Origin: Streptomyces albidus (ex Kaewkla and Franco 2022)
GTDB lineage: Bacteria; Actinomycetota; Actinomycetes; Streptomycetales; Streptomycetaceae
Direction of reading: 5' to 3'
DNA: 50,967 bases
NCBI RefSeq assembly: GCF_013870515.1
Contig: NZ_JACBXA010000017.1
Coordinates: 1 to 50,967, forward strand
Position numbers and translations under genes: made by a program. Positions 1-8,224 of the stretch are shown in pieces. Under the pieces are notes generated by a model. That model worked only from the letters and a program-made list of their open reading frames with translations. It did not search any database and was not told the DNA's origin. Each line of letters begins with the position of its first letter. The first letter of the stretch is position 1.

Positions 1-1017
1 GTCGGGGCGGCCAAGCTGCGGGAGGCGGCAGTGCTGGCACGTGACGAAGGGCCCCACGACCCCACGGACGAAGACGGAAGCGGGGTGCGGGACGACCGGC
101 TGCGCCTGATGTTCACCTGCTGCCACCCCGCCCTTCCGATCGAAGCCCGGGTGGCTCTGACACTGCGTACGCTCGCAGGGCTCACCGCCCCCGAGATCGC
201 CCGTGCCTTCCTCGTGCCCGAGACGACGATGGCCCAGCGGCTCGTGCGGGCAAAGCGGAAGATCCGCAACGCCGGAATCCCCTACCGGGTGCCGCCCGCG
301 CACCTGCTGCCCGAACGCACCACGGGCGTGCTGGGCGTGATCTACCTGCTCTTCAACGAGGGATACGCGGCCAGCTCCGGCGACCATCTGGTGCGCGCGA
401 ACCTCTGCGCGGAAGCCGTACGACTGGCGCGTGTGCTGGCACGACTCATGCCGGACGAGCCCGAGGTGCTCGGACTGCTCGCGCTCCTGCTGCTGCACGA
501 CGCCCGGCGCGGGACGCGGGTGGACGAGACCGGCGAGCTGGTCACTCTGGAGGACCAGGACCGCGGCGCGTGGGACCGTGCAGCGATCGAGGAGGGGACG
601 ACCCTGCTGGAGTCTGCGCTGCGCCGCAGGCGTCCCGGCCCGTACCAGATCCAGGCCGCCATCGCGGCGTGCCACACCACCGCGGCCACCGCCGCGGAGA
701 CGGACTGGGCCGAGATCGCAGCCCTCTACGGGGAGTTGGCGCGCTACGTGCCCTCGGCGGTGGTGCAGCTGAACCGCGCCGTGGCGGTGGGCATGTCCCA
801 GGGCACGGAGGCGGGGCTGGCGCTCGTCTCGGAACTGGAGCTGCAGGGAGACCTGGACGGGTACCACCTGCTGCCGGCAACCCGTGCTGATCTGCTGCGC
901 CGTGCCGGAAGCACCCAGGAAGCCGCGGCGTCGTACAGCCGGGCTCTGGAACTGGTGGAGAACGAGGCGGAGCGGCGCTTCCTCGAAAGGCGGCTCGCTG
1001 AGTGCCGATCCGCCTAG
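1..1017 (+). CDS. ECF sigma factor with C-terminal extension, 5' truncated by window
   Basis: RNA polymerase sigma factor of the ECF group with a long C-terminal domain (SigJ/ECF42-like, DUF6596). The frame is open from the first base, so the start and most of region 2 lie outside the window. Visible near codons 30-75 are the region 4 sequence MFTCCHPALP and the helix-turn-helix around LAGLTAPEIARAF followed by RLVRAKRKI. The remaining ~240 residues form the Ala/Leu-rich, TPR-like helical extension typical of the group, with the signature YLLFNEGYAAS. Family members usually sit beside a DGPF/YCII-type protein; any such partner would be upstream, outside the window. Target promoters cannot be read from this sequence. 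The protein ends RRLAECRSA with TAG. Confidence 0.9.
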   Translation, partial: VGAAKLREAAVLARDEGPHDPTDEDGSGVRDDRLRLMFTCCHPALPIEARVALTLRTLAGLTAPEIARAFLVPETTMAQRLVRAKRKIRNAGIPYRVPPAHLLPERTTGVLGVIYLLFNEGYAASSGDHLVRANLCAEAVRLARVLARLMPDEPEVLGLLALLLLHDARRGTRVDETGELVTLEDQDRGAWDRAAIEEGTTLLESALRRRRPGPYQIQAAIAACHTTAATAAETDWAEIAALYGELARYVPSAVVQLNRAVAVGMSQGTEAGLALVSELELQGDLDGYHLLPATRADLLRRAGSTQEAAASYSRALELVENEAERRFLERRLAECRSA

Positions 1018-1074
1018 AGGCCGTTCGTCGGTGGGGCGTCAGAGCCCACGGCCGCATGTGCCCGGTGAGCCGTG

Positions 1075-1470
1075 TCAGTCGGTGAGGTCGACCCTCACGG
1101 TCAGCAGCCCTGCGCCGAGCGCCCTGACCGCGAGGCTGTTGAGCCGCGGCAGAGACTTCAGCCGTGCACGAGCGTCGTCCTGCGGCATCAGATGGGCCGT
1201 GCCCGCATGCCAGCGTCCTTTGATCCGGACCCGGACCTGCGGATGTGCCTTGATGTTCCGTACGTACTGCGACTGCTCGCCGTACTCGGAGACCAGCCAG
1301 AACTCGTCTCCGACGCGGCGGCCACCGACCGGAGTCCGTCGTGGCTGCCCGGAGTTGCGCCCCACCGTCTCCAGAAGTGTCTGAGTCGGCAGACGGGAGA
1401 GGAGCGGATTGCCGATGCGCCTCTGGAACGACGTGACGGTCCGGTACTTGAGTTCGTCGTGACGCGCCAT
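1075..1470 (-). CDS. Ddn-like F420-dependent nitroreductase-family oxidoreductase
   Basis: 131-residue protein of the deazaflavin (F420)-dependent nitroreductase family (DUF385, split beta-barrel), as in mycobacterial Ddn. The family signature is clear: LLETVGRNSGQPRRTPV near residues 31-47, then the EYGEQSQYVRNIKAHPQVRV stretch that lines the cofactor and substrate site. Length is normal for the family, which uses F420H2 to reduce quinones, nitro compounds or unsaturated lactones; the substrate here is unknown. It is convergent with the upstream sigma factor, with only ~57 bp between stop codons. A second, unrelated F420-type protein is at 18401-18793, which fits an F420-producing actinomycete. 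Confidence 0.88.
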   Translation of the reverse strand: MARHDELKYRTVTSFQRRIGNPLLSRLPTQTLLETVGRNSGQPRRTPVGGRRVGDEFWLVSEYGEQSQYVRNIKAHPQVRVRIKGRWHAGTAHLMPQDDARARLKSLPRLNSLAVRALGAGLLTVRVDLTD

Positions 1471-1802
1471 CCGTGATCGCCCTTCTGCTGCTGGTGCGCC
1501 GCGGTCGTCGGCTCAGGCTTCAGACCGGTCGCCTTCCCGCCTCGGCGTCAGGAGCCGAGCTCAAGCATCCCACCGTCACCGGAACGGGTGGGAGAGCGAC
1601 GGCTCCCAGGCGGACGCAACGGACCCCGGAGGGACACTCGATGGGGGGAGTGGTGCAAGTCGTGGTGTAGGAGCCGCAGTCGTGGTTACCCGACTGCATG
1701 CCTCACGGCTTTGGATATGAGGTAGTGGGGAAGTACCTGCCGGTCGGCCGCGGACGACAGGTGGGTGCGGGCTACAGCGGGCACGGTGAGCGGAGGATGA
1801 GC
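1471..1802. other. intergenic region with a small hairpin
   Basis: No convincing gene. A perfect 7-bp stem (GCAGTCG at 1676-1682, CGACTGC at 1691-1697, 8-nt loop) lies ~105 bp beyond the stop of the ANTAR gene and could be a weak terminator for it. A nine-codon ORF with a good ribosome-binding site (ATG at 1641, stop at 1668-1670) is too short to support as a gene. Confidence 0.4.
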
Positions 1803-2078
1803 TCATTGCTTCCCGATATTGCGCAGCTGCGACTTGACTGCGGCGCGGATCGAGTCGGCCATGGGGTCACCCTGGGTGGCTGCGGTGACCTGCTCGGCGA
1901 CGATGTGAAGTTTGGTGTTGGTGTGCTGTGACGCCGCCTGCAGCACGTCCCACGCCTCCTGTGGGGTGCAGCCGTGGGAGGCCATCAGTACACCGTGGGC
2001 CTGGTCGATGACAGGCCTTGTCTCCATGGCCTGACGCAGCTGCTCGAGTTCCGTCTCCGGCTTCTCAGCCCCGCTCAC
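1803..2078 (-). CDS. ANTAR-domain protein (RNA-binding antiterminator type)
   Basis: 91-residue protein that is almost entirely an ANTAR domain, a three-helix fold that binds paired hairpins in nascent RNA to prevent termination. The core reads VIDQAHGVLMASHGCTP then EAWDVLQAASQHTNTKL, with the conserved A-x-G-x-LM pattern. There is no GAF, PAS or receiver domain, so the signal input must come from elsewhere or is absent. The GTG start was chosen because GGGGAGAAACC directly precedes it; the frame stays open to 2264 but the extra residues look non-coding. It follows the flavoprotein gene on the same strand with ~143 bp between, so independent transcription is likely. RNA targets are unknown. 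Confidence 0.8.
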   Translation of the reverse strand: MSGAEKPETELEQLRQAMETRPVIDQAHGVLMASHGCTPQEAWDVLQAASQHTNTKLHIVAEQVTAATQGDPMADSIRAAVKSQLRNIGKQ

Positions 2079-2221
2079 GGTTTCTCCCCTTCGGTGTGCA
2101 GTCAGGAAGTCGGCTCGGTTGACGATGATGCCTCGACCAGAGGATATAGCCGAGGGTGATTTCCTACACCCAGGCGTCGGGACGCCCGGCTGGGCGCCCG
2201 CACGGTTTCCTACCCCGCGGG

Positions 2222-2761
2222 TTACCCCGCGAGTGACCGCGCGGCATCGAGCGCCAGATGCCACGGATACGCTGTCCGGTCTCCCTCACCTGGCGGGCTG
2301 GGGCGGAAGCCGCCCTCGCCGTACAGGACCCGCACGCCGGCCGAACGCAAGGTCTCGACGCTCCGGCCGAACTGCGGATGAGTGGCGTAGGCGCTGTTGA
2401 CGTACGGCATCATCGCCAGCGGCCACCCCATGCCGATCGCTTCGGCCACATAACCGGTCACGAAGTTCGGGGTGAGCCCCAGGGCTGACGAGTTGACGGT
2501 GTTCAACGTCGCCGGCGCCACGATCGCCGCGTCCGCATGTGGCCACACCTCGCGGTCCTCGGGGGACCGCGGTGCGCTGCGCACGGGGTTGCCCGTCTGC
2601 TCTTCAAGGGTGGGCAGTTGGTCCTCGAGCCAGCCGGCCGCGGTCGGTGTCAGTCCGACGCAGACGGACCATCCGTCCGACCTTGCGCGCTGGACGGCAC
2701 CGGCGAGGTCGAGCACGGGCGGCGCAGCGCAGCCGAACAGGTACAGCACACGAGAGGTCAT
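2222..2761 (-). CDS. flavoprotein (PPC decarboxylase-like HFCD fold)
   Basis: 179-residue flavoprotein of the HFCD family, which includes phosphopantothenoylcysteine decarboxylase and lantibiotic decarboxylases. Visible: an N-terminal Rossmann strand RVLYLFGCAAPPVLDL, the central stretch DAAIVAPATLNTVNSSALGL (the family's APATANT-like FMN-binding segment) near residues 75-95, and PLAMMPYVNSAYATHPQF, matching the substrate-recognition PxMNxxMW region of PPC decarboxylase in degenerate form. It is a stand-alone domain, not a CoaBC fusion, so it is unlikely to be the housekeeping enzyme. The ATG at 2761 gives the family's normal length; the frame extends to 3013 without conserved sequence. The substrate is unknown. 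Confidence 0.8.
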   Translation of the reverse strand: MTSRVLYLFGCAAPPVLDLAGAVQRARSDGWSVCVGLTPTAAGWLEDQLPTLEEQTGNPVRSAPRSPEDREVWPHADAAIVAPATLNTVNSSALGLTPNFVTGYVAEAIGMGWPLAMMPYVNSAYATHPQFGRSVETLRSAGVRVLYGEGGFRPSPPGEGDRTAYPWHLALDAARSLAG

Positions 2762-2965
2762 GGGGACATCCCACACCTCTTGCGCCCCTGCGCCGCGCAC
2801 CGCTCCGGGACGGGACGGCGGCGACGATGCCGGAGGCGTCGAGGTCGGACCGCGGACGATTCGAGTGGCACGACCACGTAAGGGTGTCGCGGTGAGGCCG
2901 AAGGGTAGGCGCACTCCCAGGTGGGCGGTGCTCCGTCGCCGTTGTTCTCGACACAGGGAGGCGCC

Positions 2966-3112
2966 ATGCCCGGTCTGATGGCACGGATCAAGGAGTTCAG
3001 CCGTAGTCCGCAAGGTCGACGGGCGATCGAGTCGGCCCGGCGTGCTGCTTCAGACCCCAGGAAGCAGGCTCAGGCCCGCAAGCTCCTCGGCCGCCTGCGC
3101 GGACGCCGGTGA
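2966..3112 (+). CDS. small basic conserved actinobacterial protein
   Basis: 48-residue highly basic protein starting MPGLMARIKEFSRSPQGR and ending RKLLGRLRGRR. The ATG at 2966 follows AGGGAGGC with good spacing, so I prefer it to the longer open frame from 2921. The composition (about one third Arg/Lys, amphipathic helix pattern) suggests a nucleic-acid- or membrane-associated protein. Similar short proteins are common in actinomycetes but have no assigned function as far as I can recall. It is divergent from the flavoprotein gene. Its stop codon lies in a direct repeat and a terminator-like hairpin follows ~190 bp downstream. Confidence 0.65.
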   Translation: MPGLMARIKEFSRSPQGRRAIESARRAASDPRKQAQARKLLGRLRGRR

Positions 3113-3147
3113 CCTGACCTTTCTCATGGGACCGGTGACCTGACCTT
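3106..3147 (+). repeat. 16-bp tandem direct repeat overlapping a stop codon
   Basis: CCGGTGACCTGACCTT occurs at 3106-3121 and again at 3132-3147, a 26-bp period. The first copy contains the TGA stop of the small basic protein. Each copy also contains two TGACC units. Its role is unknown. Confidence 0.8.
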
Positions 3148-3299
3148 CCGCAAGGGGAGGGCCCCGCCGACGCGACCGGCAAGGCAGCGTTCAACGAGAC
3201 GTCGCGGCACGGAAGTCGGCGTGCGTCCCGGTTCGCGGAGCAGAGGCGCCGTCGCCGCCGTTCGTGGCGGTTTCGGCACCGCAGGCCGCAACGGCGCAC

Positions 3300-3336
3300 G
3301 GGTGGGACCGAGTTCATATCGGTCCCGCCCATTTTG
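3300..3336 (+). terminator. rho-independent-like terminator
   Basis: GGGTGGGACCGA (3300-3311) pairs with TCGGTCCCGCCC (3319-3330) through one G-T wobble around the 7-nt loop GTTCATA, followed by ATTTTG. It probably terminates transcripts from the small gene at 2966-3112 before the conservon. Confidence 0.7.
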
Positions 3337-3951
3337 CGATGTCCGTAGCGCCGGTGGCGCAGTCGCGCATTTGCGGACATGCCTTGCTTTACACCCGGCT
3401 TTCTTCAGCCAGTCGGCAACCGCGAGCGTTTCCGGAGGAAATGCGGAGCAGCTGACTCGTCCTCATGCGAGGCGCCCCCGACCACGTGATTCGGCGTCCT
3501 GCCACAAGGCCGGCACCGCCTCACAAGTCTCCGGGCACGATTCTGTCAACTGTCTTGAATTCGAAGAGGGCTGACGTATCTTGGCCTATCACCGGAGCCG
3601 TCCGACGCTTGACCACGCAGTTCATCAACGAATGGGCACAGGTCCCGGCCTGTCCGTCTTGAACGGAGCCCTGATGATTCCGACCACCCGCGACCAGTGG
3701 GGGCAGGCCTACCGCGCAGTTCTTCCATGCCCGAGCGAATCGGGCCGTTCGGGCACAAGCTGGAACCGTGCGCCGGTGAGCAACTGCCGCTCCGGCACGA
3801 GGAGTTCCGGCCGCCCGGAACCGTCCGCAGCCCCCTGGCCGGTACGCACGGGGGCACTCGGGACGGCGCGGCCGCTCGCACCGGATCCGGCCCGTGAACT
3901 GCCCTCCGCCTCCTCTCCCCGGCCACCTTGCTCATTCCCGAGGATCTGATC
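3337..3951. other. long leader region upstream of the conservon
   Basis: About 600 bp with no convincing gene. Open frames here are short, or are mirror frames of cvnA. The relatively AT-richer stretch around 3540-3600 is the likeliest place for the conservon promoter, but I cannot assign -10/-35 boxes with confidence. Confidence 0.35.
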
Positions 3952-5256
3952 ATGCGCACTACGGACGCAGCCTTCTGGCTCATGCTGACCTTGGCCCTGG
4001 CCACGATCACCGCCGGGATCACGGCACTTCGGTACCGCGGCCTCGCGCTCCGCAACGCCGAGCGCATCAACTCCCTTGAAAAGGCCGTCCGCATGCGCGA
4101 CGAGGAGGCCCTCCACCTCGTCGACGAGCGGCTTCCGGCGTTGACGGAGGCCCGCCGGCACGACCAGCGCACACAGATCCCCGATCCGCTGCACGAACGC
4201 CTCGCGGGCACGGAGTTCGCGGACACCCACGATGCCGTCCTGGAGATGTTCGGCTACGCGAGTGAGACCGCTGAACAGGCCGCGGAAGGCCTGCTGTTGG
4301 CCGTCGCACGGAAGCTCCAGGGGCTGGCCAACGGCCAGCAGCTGAAGATCACCGAGATGACCGAGCGGCACGACGATCCCGTCTTCCTCGAGGATCTGAT
4401 GCAGCTCGACCACACCAATGCGCAGATCCTCCGCCGGGCCGTCGGCATGGCCGTGGTCTGCCGGGCATGGCCGGGCCGTCAGCACAACGCGACGTCGCTG
4501 CACGACATCGTGCGCGGCGCGATCGGGCGGATCCTGGACTACAAGCGCGTCCACATCGTGCGTATCGAGGACACCCGAGCGGTGACGGGCCGCGTGGTGG
4601 AGCCTCTGGTCATGACGGTGGCGGAGCTGCTGGAGAACGCGACCCGCTCCTCGCATCCGCAGACTCCCGTACAGGTCCATGTGCAGCTCACCCACAGCGG
4701 GTTGGCCTTCGTGATCGAGGACGCCGGCGTGGGCCTGAACGCCGCCGAGCGGGAGAAGGCCGCGCATCTGCTGAACGACGACTCGCTCGGGATCGCGGGC
4801 CTGGGAGATCCGCCCCGTTTCGGGTTGGCCGCCTGTGGTGCGCTGGCGCGGCGGTACGGCTTCTCGGTCTCGGTCGACACCGCTTCGGCGTTCGGTGGTG
4901 TACGGGCCGTGGTGAACCTGCCCAGGTCGCTTCTGACCGACCCGGTCGAGACGGCGACTGCCCCGGCGATGGCGTCGTCCGCAACGGGGGCTGCCGGCGC
5001 GGGAGTTGACACGGGCGACTCGGGTGCACGGGAAGTGACCACGGCGAACGGTTTGCCCAAGCGGACGCGGCAACAGCCTGTGGGGCGTGTCGAGGAGACC
5101 GGTTCACCGGGCACGGCCGCCGAAGCCCCCAAGGCTCAAAAGGCCGCGGAGCGGACGCCCAGCCAGGCGGCGGCATCGATCGGTGCGTTCCAGCGCGCAG
5201 GCCGGGAGGCGGCTGAGCGTCTTCGTCCTTCGAGTGAGGGGACTCAGGAGTCATGA
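3952..5256 (+). CDS. cvnA: conservon sensor ATPase CvnA (histidine-kinase-like)
   Basis: 434-residue membrane protein, first gene of a conservon. One N-terminal transmembrane helix (FWLMLTLALATITAGITAL) is followed by a charged linker, then a helical region and a GHKL ATPase domain. The N-box is EELLENATRSSH-like (E225 to N229) and the G1 motif IEDAGVGL lies near residues 252-259. The phosphoacceptor region has LDHTNAQILRRAVG, where the usual H-box is LDH. The C-terminal ~110 residues are low-complexity Ala/Thr/Glu. The ATG at 3952 sits 8 nt after GAGG; an upstream in-frame TTG at 3928 lacks a better site. In characterised conservons CvnA acts with CvnB-D as a membrane-bound G-protein-like complex. 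The stop overlaps cvnB by 4 bp. Confidence 0.92.
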   Translation: MRTTDAAFWLMLTLALATITAGITALRYRGLALRNAERINSLEKAVRMRDEEALHLVDERLPALTEARRHDQRTQIPDPLHERLAGTEFADTHDAVLEMFGYASETAEQAAEGLLLAVARKLQGLANGQQLKITEMTERHDDPVFLEDLMQLDHTNAQILRRAVGMAVVCRAWPGRQHNATSLHDIVRGAIGRILDYKRVHIVRIEDTRAVTGRVVEPLVMTVAELLENATRSSHPQTPVQVHVQLTHSGLAFVIEDAGVGLNAAEREKAAHLLNDDSLGIAGLGDPPRFGLAACGALARRYGFSVSVDTASAFGGVRAVVNLPRSLLTDPVETATAPAMASSATGAAGAGVDTGDSGAREVTTANGLPKRTRQQPVGRVEETGSPGTAAEAPKAQKAAERTPSQAAASIGAFQRAGREAAERLRPSSEGTQES

Positions 5257-5657
5257 CCCAGAACGCGGATGCATGGATGCTCAACCAGGTGCTGGACCAG
5301 CCCGAGGTGTACGACGCCATCCTCATCACCGCCGACGGTCTGGTGAAGGCCTTCACCCCGGGGCTGGACCAGGACCAGGCCGACAGCATCGCCGCTGCGC
5401 TGGCCGGCGTGCAGTCCACCAGCAGTGCCACCGCGATGTTCTGCCGTGCTCCGGCCGACTCGTGGAGACAGAGCATGGTCGAGTTCGACGGCGGATTCGT
5501 GGTCACGATCCGCGCTCACGACTCCACGTTCCTGTCCGTGGCGACCTCGGGGGCGGCCGACGTGGGGCAGGTGGCCTACCGCATGCATGAGGTCGTGGCT
5601 CAGCTGGGGCGGGAGATGGGTGCGGAGCTGCGCGAGGACGCAGGCAGCAGCGCATGA
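5253..5657 (+). CDS. cvnB: roadblock/LC7 protein CvnB
   Basis: 134-residue single-domain Roadblock/LC7 protein, the MglB-like partner that regulates small GTPases. The family pattern is visible: NQVLDQPEVYDAILITADGL at the first helix and strand, then alternating helix and strand up to TIRAHDSTFLSVATSG and the final helix AYRMHEVVAQLGREMG. The start overlaps the cvnA stop and its own end overlaps cvnC, both by ATGA, so translation is coupled. In the conservon it is expected to bind CvnD. Confidence 0.93.
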   Translation: MTQNADAWMLNQVLDQPEVYDAILITADGLVKAFTPGLDQDQADSIAAALAGVQSTSSATAMFCRAPADSWRQSMVEFDGGFVVTIRAHDSTFLSVATSGAADVGQVAYRMHEVVAQLGREMGAELREDAGSSA

Positions 5658-6043
5658 CTCACCGTCAGCGGCGTGATCTGGTGAGATCGTTCGTGCTGAC
5701 GGGCGGGCGGGCCCAGCCCACCTCGAACGCGGACAGCTTGGACGTGGTCACGATGGTGACCGCGGTCCCCGGCAAGCCGGTCACCGGCCTGCAGCCCGAA
5801 CAGCAGGCGATGATCGACCTGTGCCGCGGGGGCTACCTGTCGGTCGTGGAGGTTGCCGGCCATCTCGGACAGCCGCTCACCATCACCCGGATTCTGATAG
5901 GCGACCTTCTCGAATTCGGCCTGCTGAAGACGAAATCGTCCCGGATGGACCCCGCAACTTCCCCGGCCACCGGCGCGACCACTCCCGACCCTGATCATCT
6001 CCGTATCCTGGAGAGGATGCTGCATGGCCTCCAGGCTCTCTGA
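5654..6043 (+). CDS. cvnC: DUF742 protein CvnC
   Basis: 129-residue DUF742 protein. Its winged-helix-like core carries the signature VRSFVLTGGRAQP near the N-terminus, then ICRGGYLSVVEVAGHL-type sequence (LCRGGYLSVVEVAGHL here) and ITRILIGDLLEFGLL. This family occurs almost only in conservons. It has no obvious catalytic residue and is thought to be an adaptor. It overlaps cvnB by 4 bp and cvnD by 20 bp, the longest overlap in the operon. Confidence 0.93.
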   Translation: MTHRQRRDLVRSFVLTGGRAQPTSNADSLDVVTMVTAVPGKPVTGLQPEQQAMIDLCRGGYLSVVEVAGHLGQPLTITRILIGDLLEFGLLKTKSSRMDPATSPATGATTPDPDHLRILERMLHGLQAL

Positions 6044-6617
6044 CGGGATCTACGTCCGCGACACCGTGCAGATCACCGCGAAACTCATGGTGGTGGGCCC
6101 GTTCGGCGTCGGCAAGACCACTCTCATCGGGGCTGTCAGCGAGATCGACCCGCTGCGTACCGAGGAGTTGATGACGCGGGACAGCGTCCCGGTGGACGAC
6201 GTCACCGGCGTTCCTGAAAAGCGGTCGACTACTGTCGCGCTCGATTTCGGGCGGCTGACTCTCGCTGATGATTTCGCGCTGTACCTCTTCGGTACGCCGG
6301 GGCAGCAGCGTTTCACGCAGATCTGGGAGGACCTGTGCCGCGGCGCCTACGGTGCGTTGGTGCTGGCCGATTCCCGGTCGCTGGCAGAGTCGTTCGAGGC
6401 TCTGAGTCTGGTCGAGAAGTCCGCACTGCCTTACATCGTTGCGCTCAACAGCTTTCCGGACACACCGGATTACCCCGAGGCGGAATTGCGCGAAGCCCTC
6501 GATCTGGACGAGGCGACGCCCCTCATCGTGTGCGACGCGAGGGACCGCGAGTCCGCGAAGAACGCCCTCATCGCGCTAGTCCAGCACCTGTATGCCGACC
6601 ATCAGGAATCGTCGTGA
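6024..6617 (+). CDS. cvnD: conservon GTPase CvnD
   Basis: 197-residue Ras/MglA-like GTPase. The G1 P-loop GPFGVGKTT is at residues 25-33, a conserved Thr pair occurs in EKRSTTVALDFG (G2 region), and the G3 motif is FGTPGQQRF (89-97), with the Gly-Thr-Pro-Gly typical of conservon GTPases. The G4 position reads ALNSFPD, a degenerate form of NKxD and usual for this family. It is the switch of the module: CvnB likely controls its nucleotide state and CvnA its membrane association. It overlaps cvnC at the start. The downstream P450 start is embedded in its stop codon (GTGA). Confidence 0.94.
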   Translation: MASRLSDGIYVRDTVQITAKLMVVGPFGVGKTTLIGAVSEIDPLRTEELMTRDSVPVDDVTGVPEKRSTTVALDFGRLTLADDFALYLFGTPGQQRFTQIWEDLCRGAYGALVLADSRSLAESFEALSLVEKSALPYIVALNSFPDTPDYPEAELREALDLDEATPLIVCDARDRESAKNALIALVQHLYADHQESS

Positions 6618-8161
6618 CTACTTCTCCCGACCCCAACCCCGAACAGGGACCCGCCACCGACACCGATTTCGGCCCGGACGACATGCCCGACCCGGATTCC
6701 GGGGCGGAGTCGGAGGGTTGCCCGTTCCAGCCGCATCGGCCGGGAACGGCGCCGACTGCGCATCTGCCGAAGTTGCACGGCGACGATTTCGCCACGGATC
6801 CGAACGCCACGTATGACTGGCTGCGTGCGCAGGGCGGTCCAGTGCACCCGGTGGAGCTGGCTCCGGGTGTGGAATCGCTTCTGGTGGTCGGATACCAGGC
6901 GGCTCTGGAGGTGCTGCGCAGCCCGTATTTCAGCAAGGACGCCCACCGCTGGGAGGCCCTGGAGGCCGGCCATGTGCCCTCCGACAGCCCGATCCTGCCG
7001 ATCATGGGCCCGCGGAAAAGCCTGTGGTTCGCAGACGGTCAGGAGCACCTGCGGCTGCGTACTCCCGTCGACCACGCGCTGGGCGGAATCGACCCGCGCA
7101 AGCTGCGGGCGTGCGTCCAGCGCAGTGCCGTCCAGCTGATCGAGGAATTCGCTCCGGACGGCAAGGCGGATCTGGTCTCGCAGTACGCCGGGCGAATTCC
7201 GATGATGGTCCTCACACAGCTCTTCGGCTGCCCCGACCATCTCAACGGCCGTATTTCCGCCGCATTCCTGCAGATGGTCAACGGCGTCGACCCCGCCGCC
7301 GCACAGGACGGCCTGAAGGACCTGGTCGCCTGTCTCACCGAACTGATCGAGATCAAGCGCCGGACACCGGGCGACGATGTCACCTCGCGGCTGCTCGAGC
7401 GTTCCGCCGACGTCTCCCAGGAAGAGCTCATCGATCAGCTGGTGGTCATCACGGGCGCCGGCCAGGTGCCCGGTACGGCCTGGATCTCGACAGCCATCAT
7501 GATGCTGCTCTCCGACGACCGCTTCGCCGGCGACCTGACCGGGGGCAGCCTGACCGTCAGCGACGCCCTCAACGAGGTGCTGTGGCTGCACGCACCGCAC
7601 TCGAACTACTCGTTCGTGTACGCCATCGAGGACTACCTGCTGCGCGACCCCGAGACCGGAACGCAGACCCGCATCCCACCCGGCGTCCCGGTGACCATCA
7701 GCCACGCCGCGGCGAACCTGGACCCCTCTCTGCCCACCAGCCAGTCCCAGCGGGCGGCGAACACCGCACACCTCGCCTTCAGCGCCGGCCCGCACGCCTG
7801 CCCGGCACAGGATGTCGCCACGATCATCGCCGAGGTCGCCATCGAGGTGCTTCTGGACCGGTTGCCCGAGGTCGAACTGGCAGTGCCAGCAGAGGAGTTG
7901 ACATGGCGCCCCGGCCCGTTCATCCGGGCCTTGACGGACCTGCCCGTCCGGTTCACCGCCACCCCGGTTGCCGGCGCTCCGACGGGACCGTCCAGCGCGA
8001 CCGCAGATGCCTCCGCGGTGCCTGCGGGCCAGACTTCCGGACAGGGGCCGGACTCAGAGGGAAGTGAGCCGGCCGCCGCGACGCCTCCGCGACGCCGGTG
8101 GAGCTTCGCCGGATCCCGACGGGGCCGCGGTTCGTCCTGGGCTCCGTCCCCGCCTTGGTGA
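6614..8161 (+). CDS. conservon-associated cytochrome P450 (CYP157-like, lacks EXXR)
   Basis: 515-residue cytochrome P450, fifth gene of the conservon; its GTG start overlaps the cvnD stop. The heme-binding loop is intact, FSAGPHACPAQ with Cys396. The K-helix, normally E-x-x-R, reads E321-V-L-W324. The I-helix reads GAGQVPGT (281-288) instead of an A/G-G-x-D/E-T-T acid-alcohol pair. Loss of EXXR in favour of E-x-x-W is known for the Streptomyces CYP157 family, which occurs in conservons, so I place it there. The N-terminal ~35 residues are acidic and the last ~75 are Ser/Pro/Arg-rich and probably disordered, so the protein is longer than a typical ~410-residue bacterial P450. With both catalytic motifs altered, a structural or sensory role is as plausible as oxidation. 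Confidence 0.9.
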   Translation: MTTSPDPNPEQGPATDTDFGPDDMPDPDSGAESEGCPFQPHRPGTAPTAHLPKLHGDDFATDPNATYDWLRAQGGPVHPVELAPGVESLLVVGYQAALEVLRSPYFSKDAHRWEALEAGHVPSDSPILPIMGPRKSLWFADGQEHLRLRTPVDHALGGIDPRKLRACVQRSAVQLIEEFAPDGKADLVSQYAGRIPMMVLTQLFGCPDHLNGRISAAFLQMVNGVDPAAAQDGLKDLVACLTELIEIKRRTPGDDVTSRLLERSADVSQEELIDQLVVITGAGQVPGTAWISTAIMMLLSDDRFAGDLTGGSLTVSDALNEVLWLHAPHSNYSFVYAIEDYLLRDPETGTQTRIPPGVPVTISHAAANLDPSLPTSQSQRAANTAHLAFSAGPHACPAQDVATIIAEVAIEVLLDRLPEVELAVPAEELTWRPGPFIRALTDLPVRFTATPVAGAPTGPSSATADASAVPAGQTSGQGPDSEGSEPAAATPPRRRWSFAGSRRGRGSSWAPSPPW

Positions 8162-8224
8162 GTTCAGGTGTCAACGAGTGGCTGTGATCTGCCACATGGA
8201 ACCGGTCAGGCCGGCGCGTGAGCG

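Noticed and set aside
3709..5073. 454-residue minus-strand frame opposite cvnA
   Set aside because: It overlaps a clear conservon gene, has no domain, and its composition is the mirror of cvnA codons.
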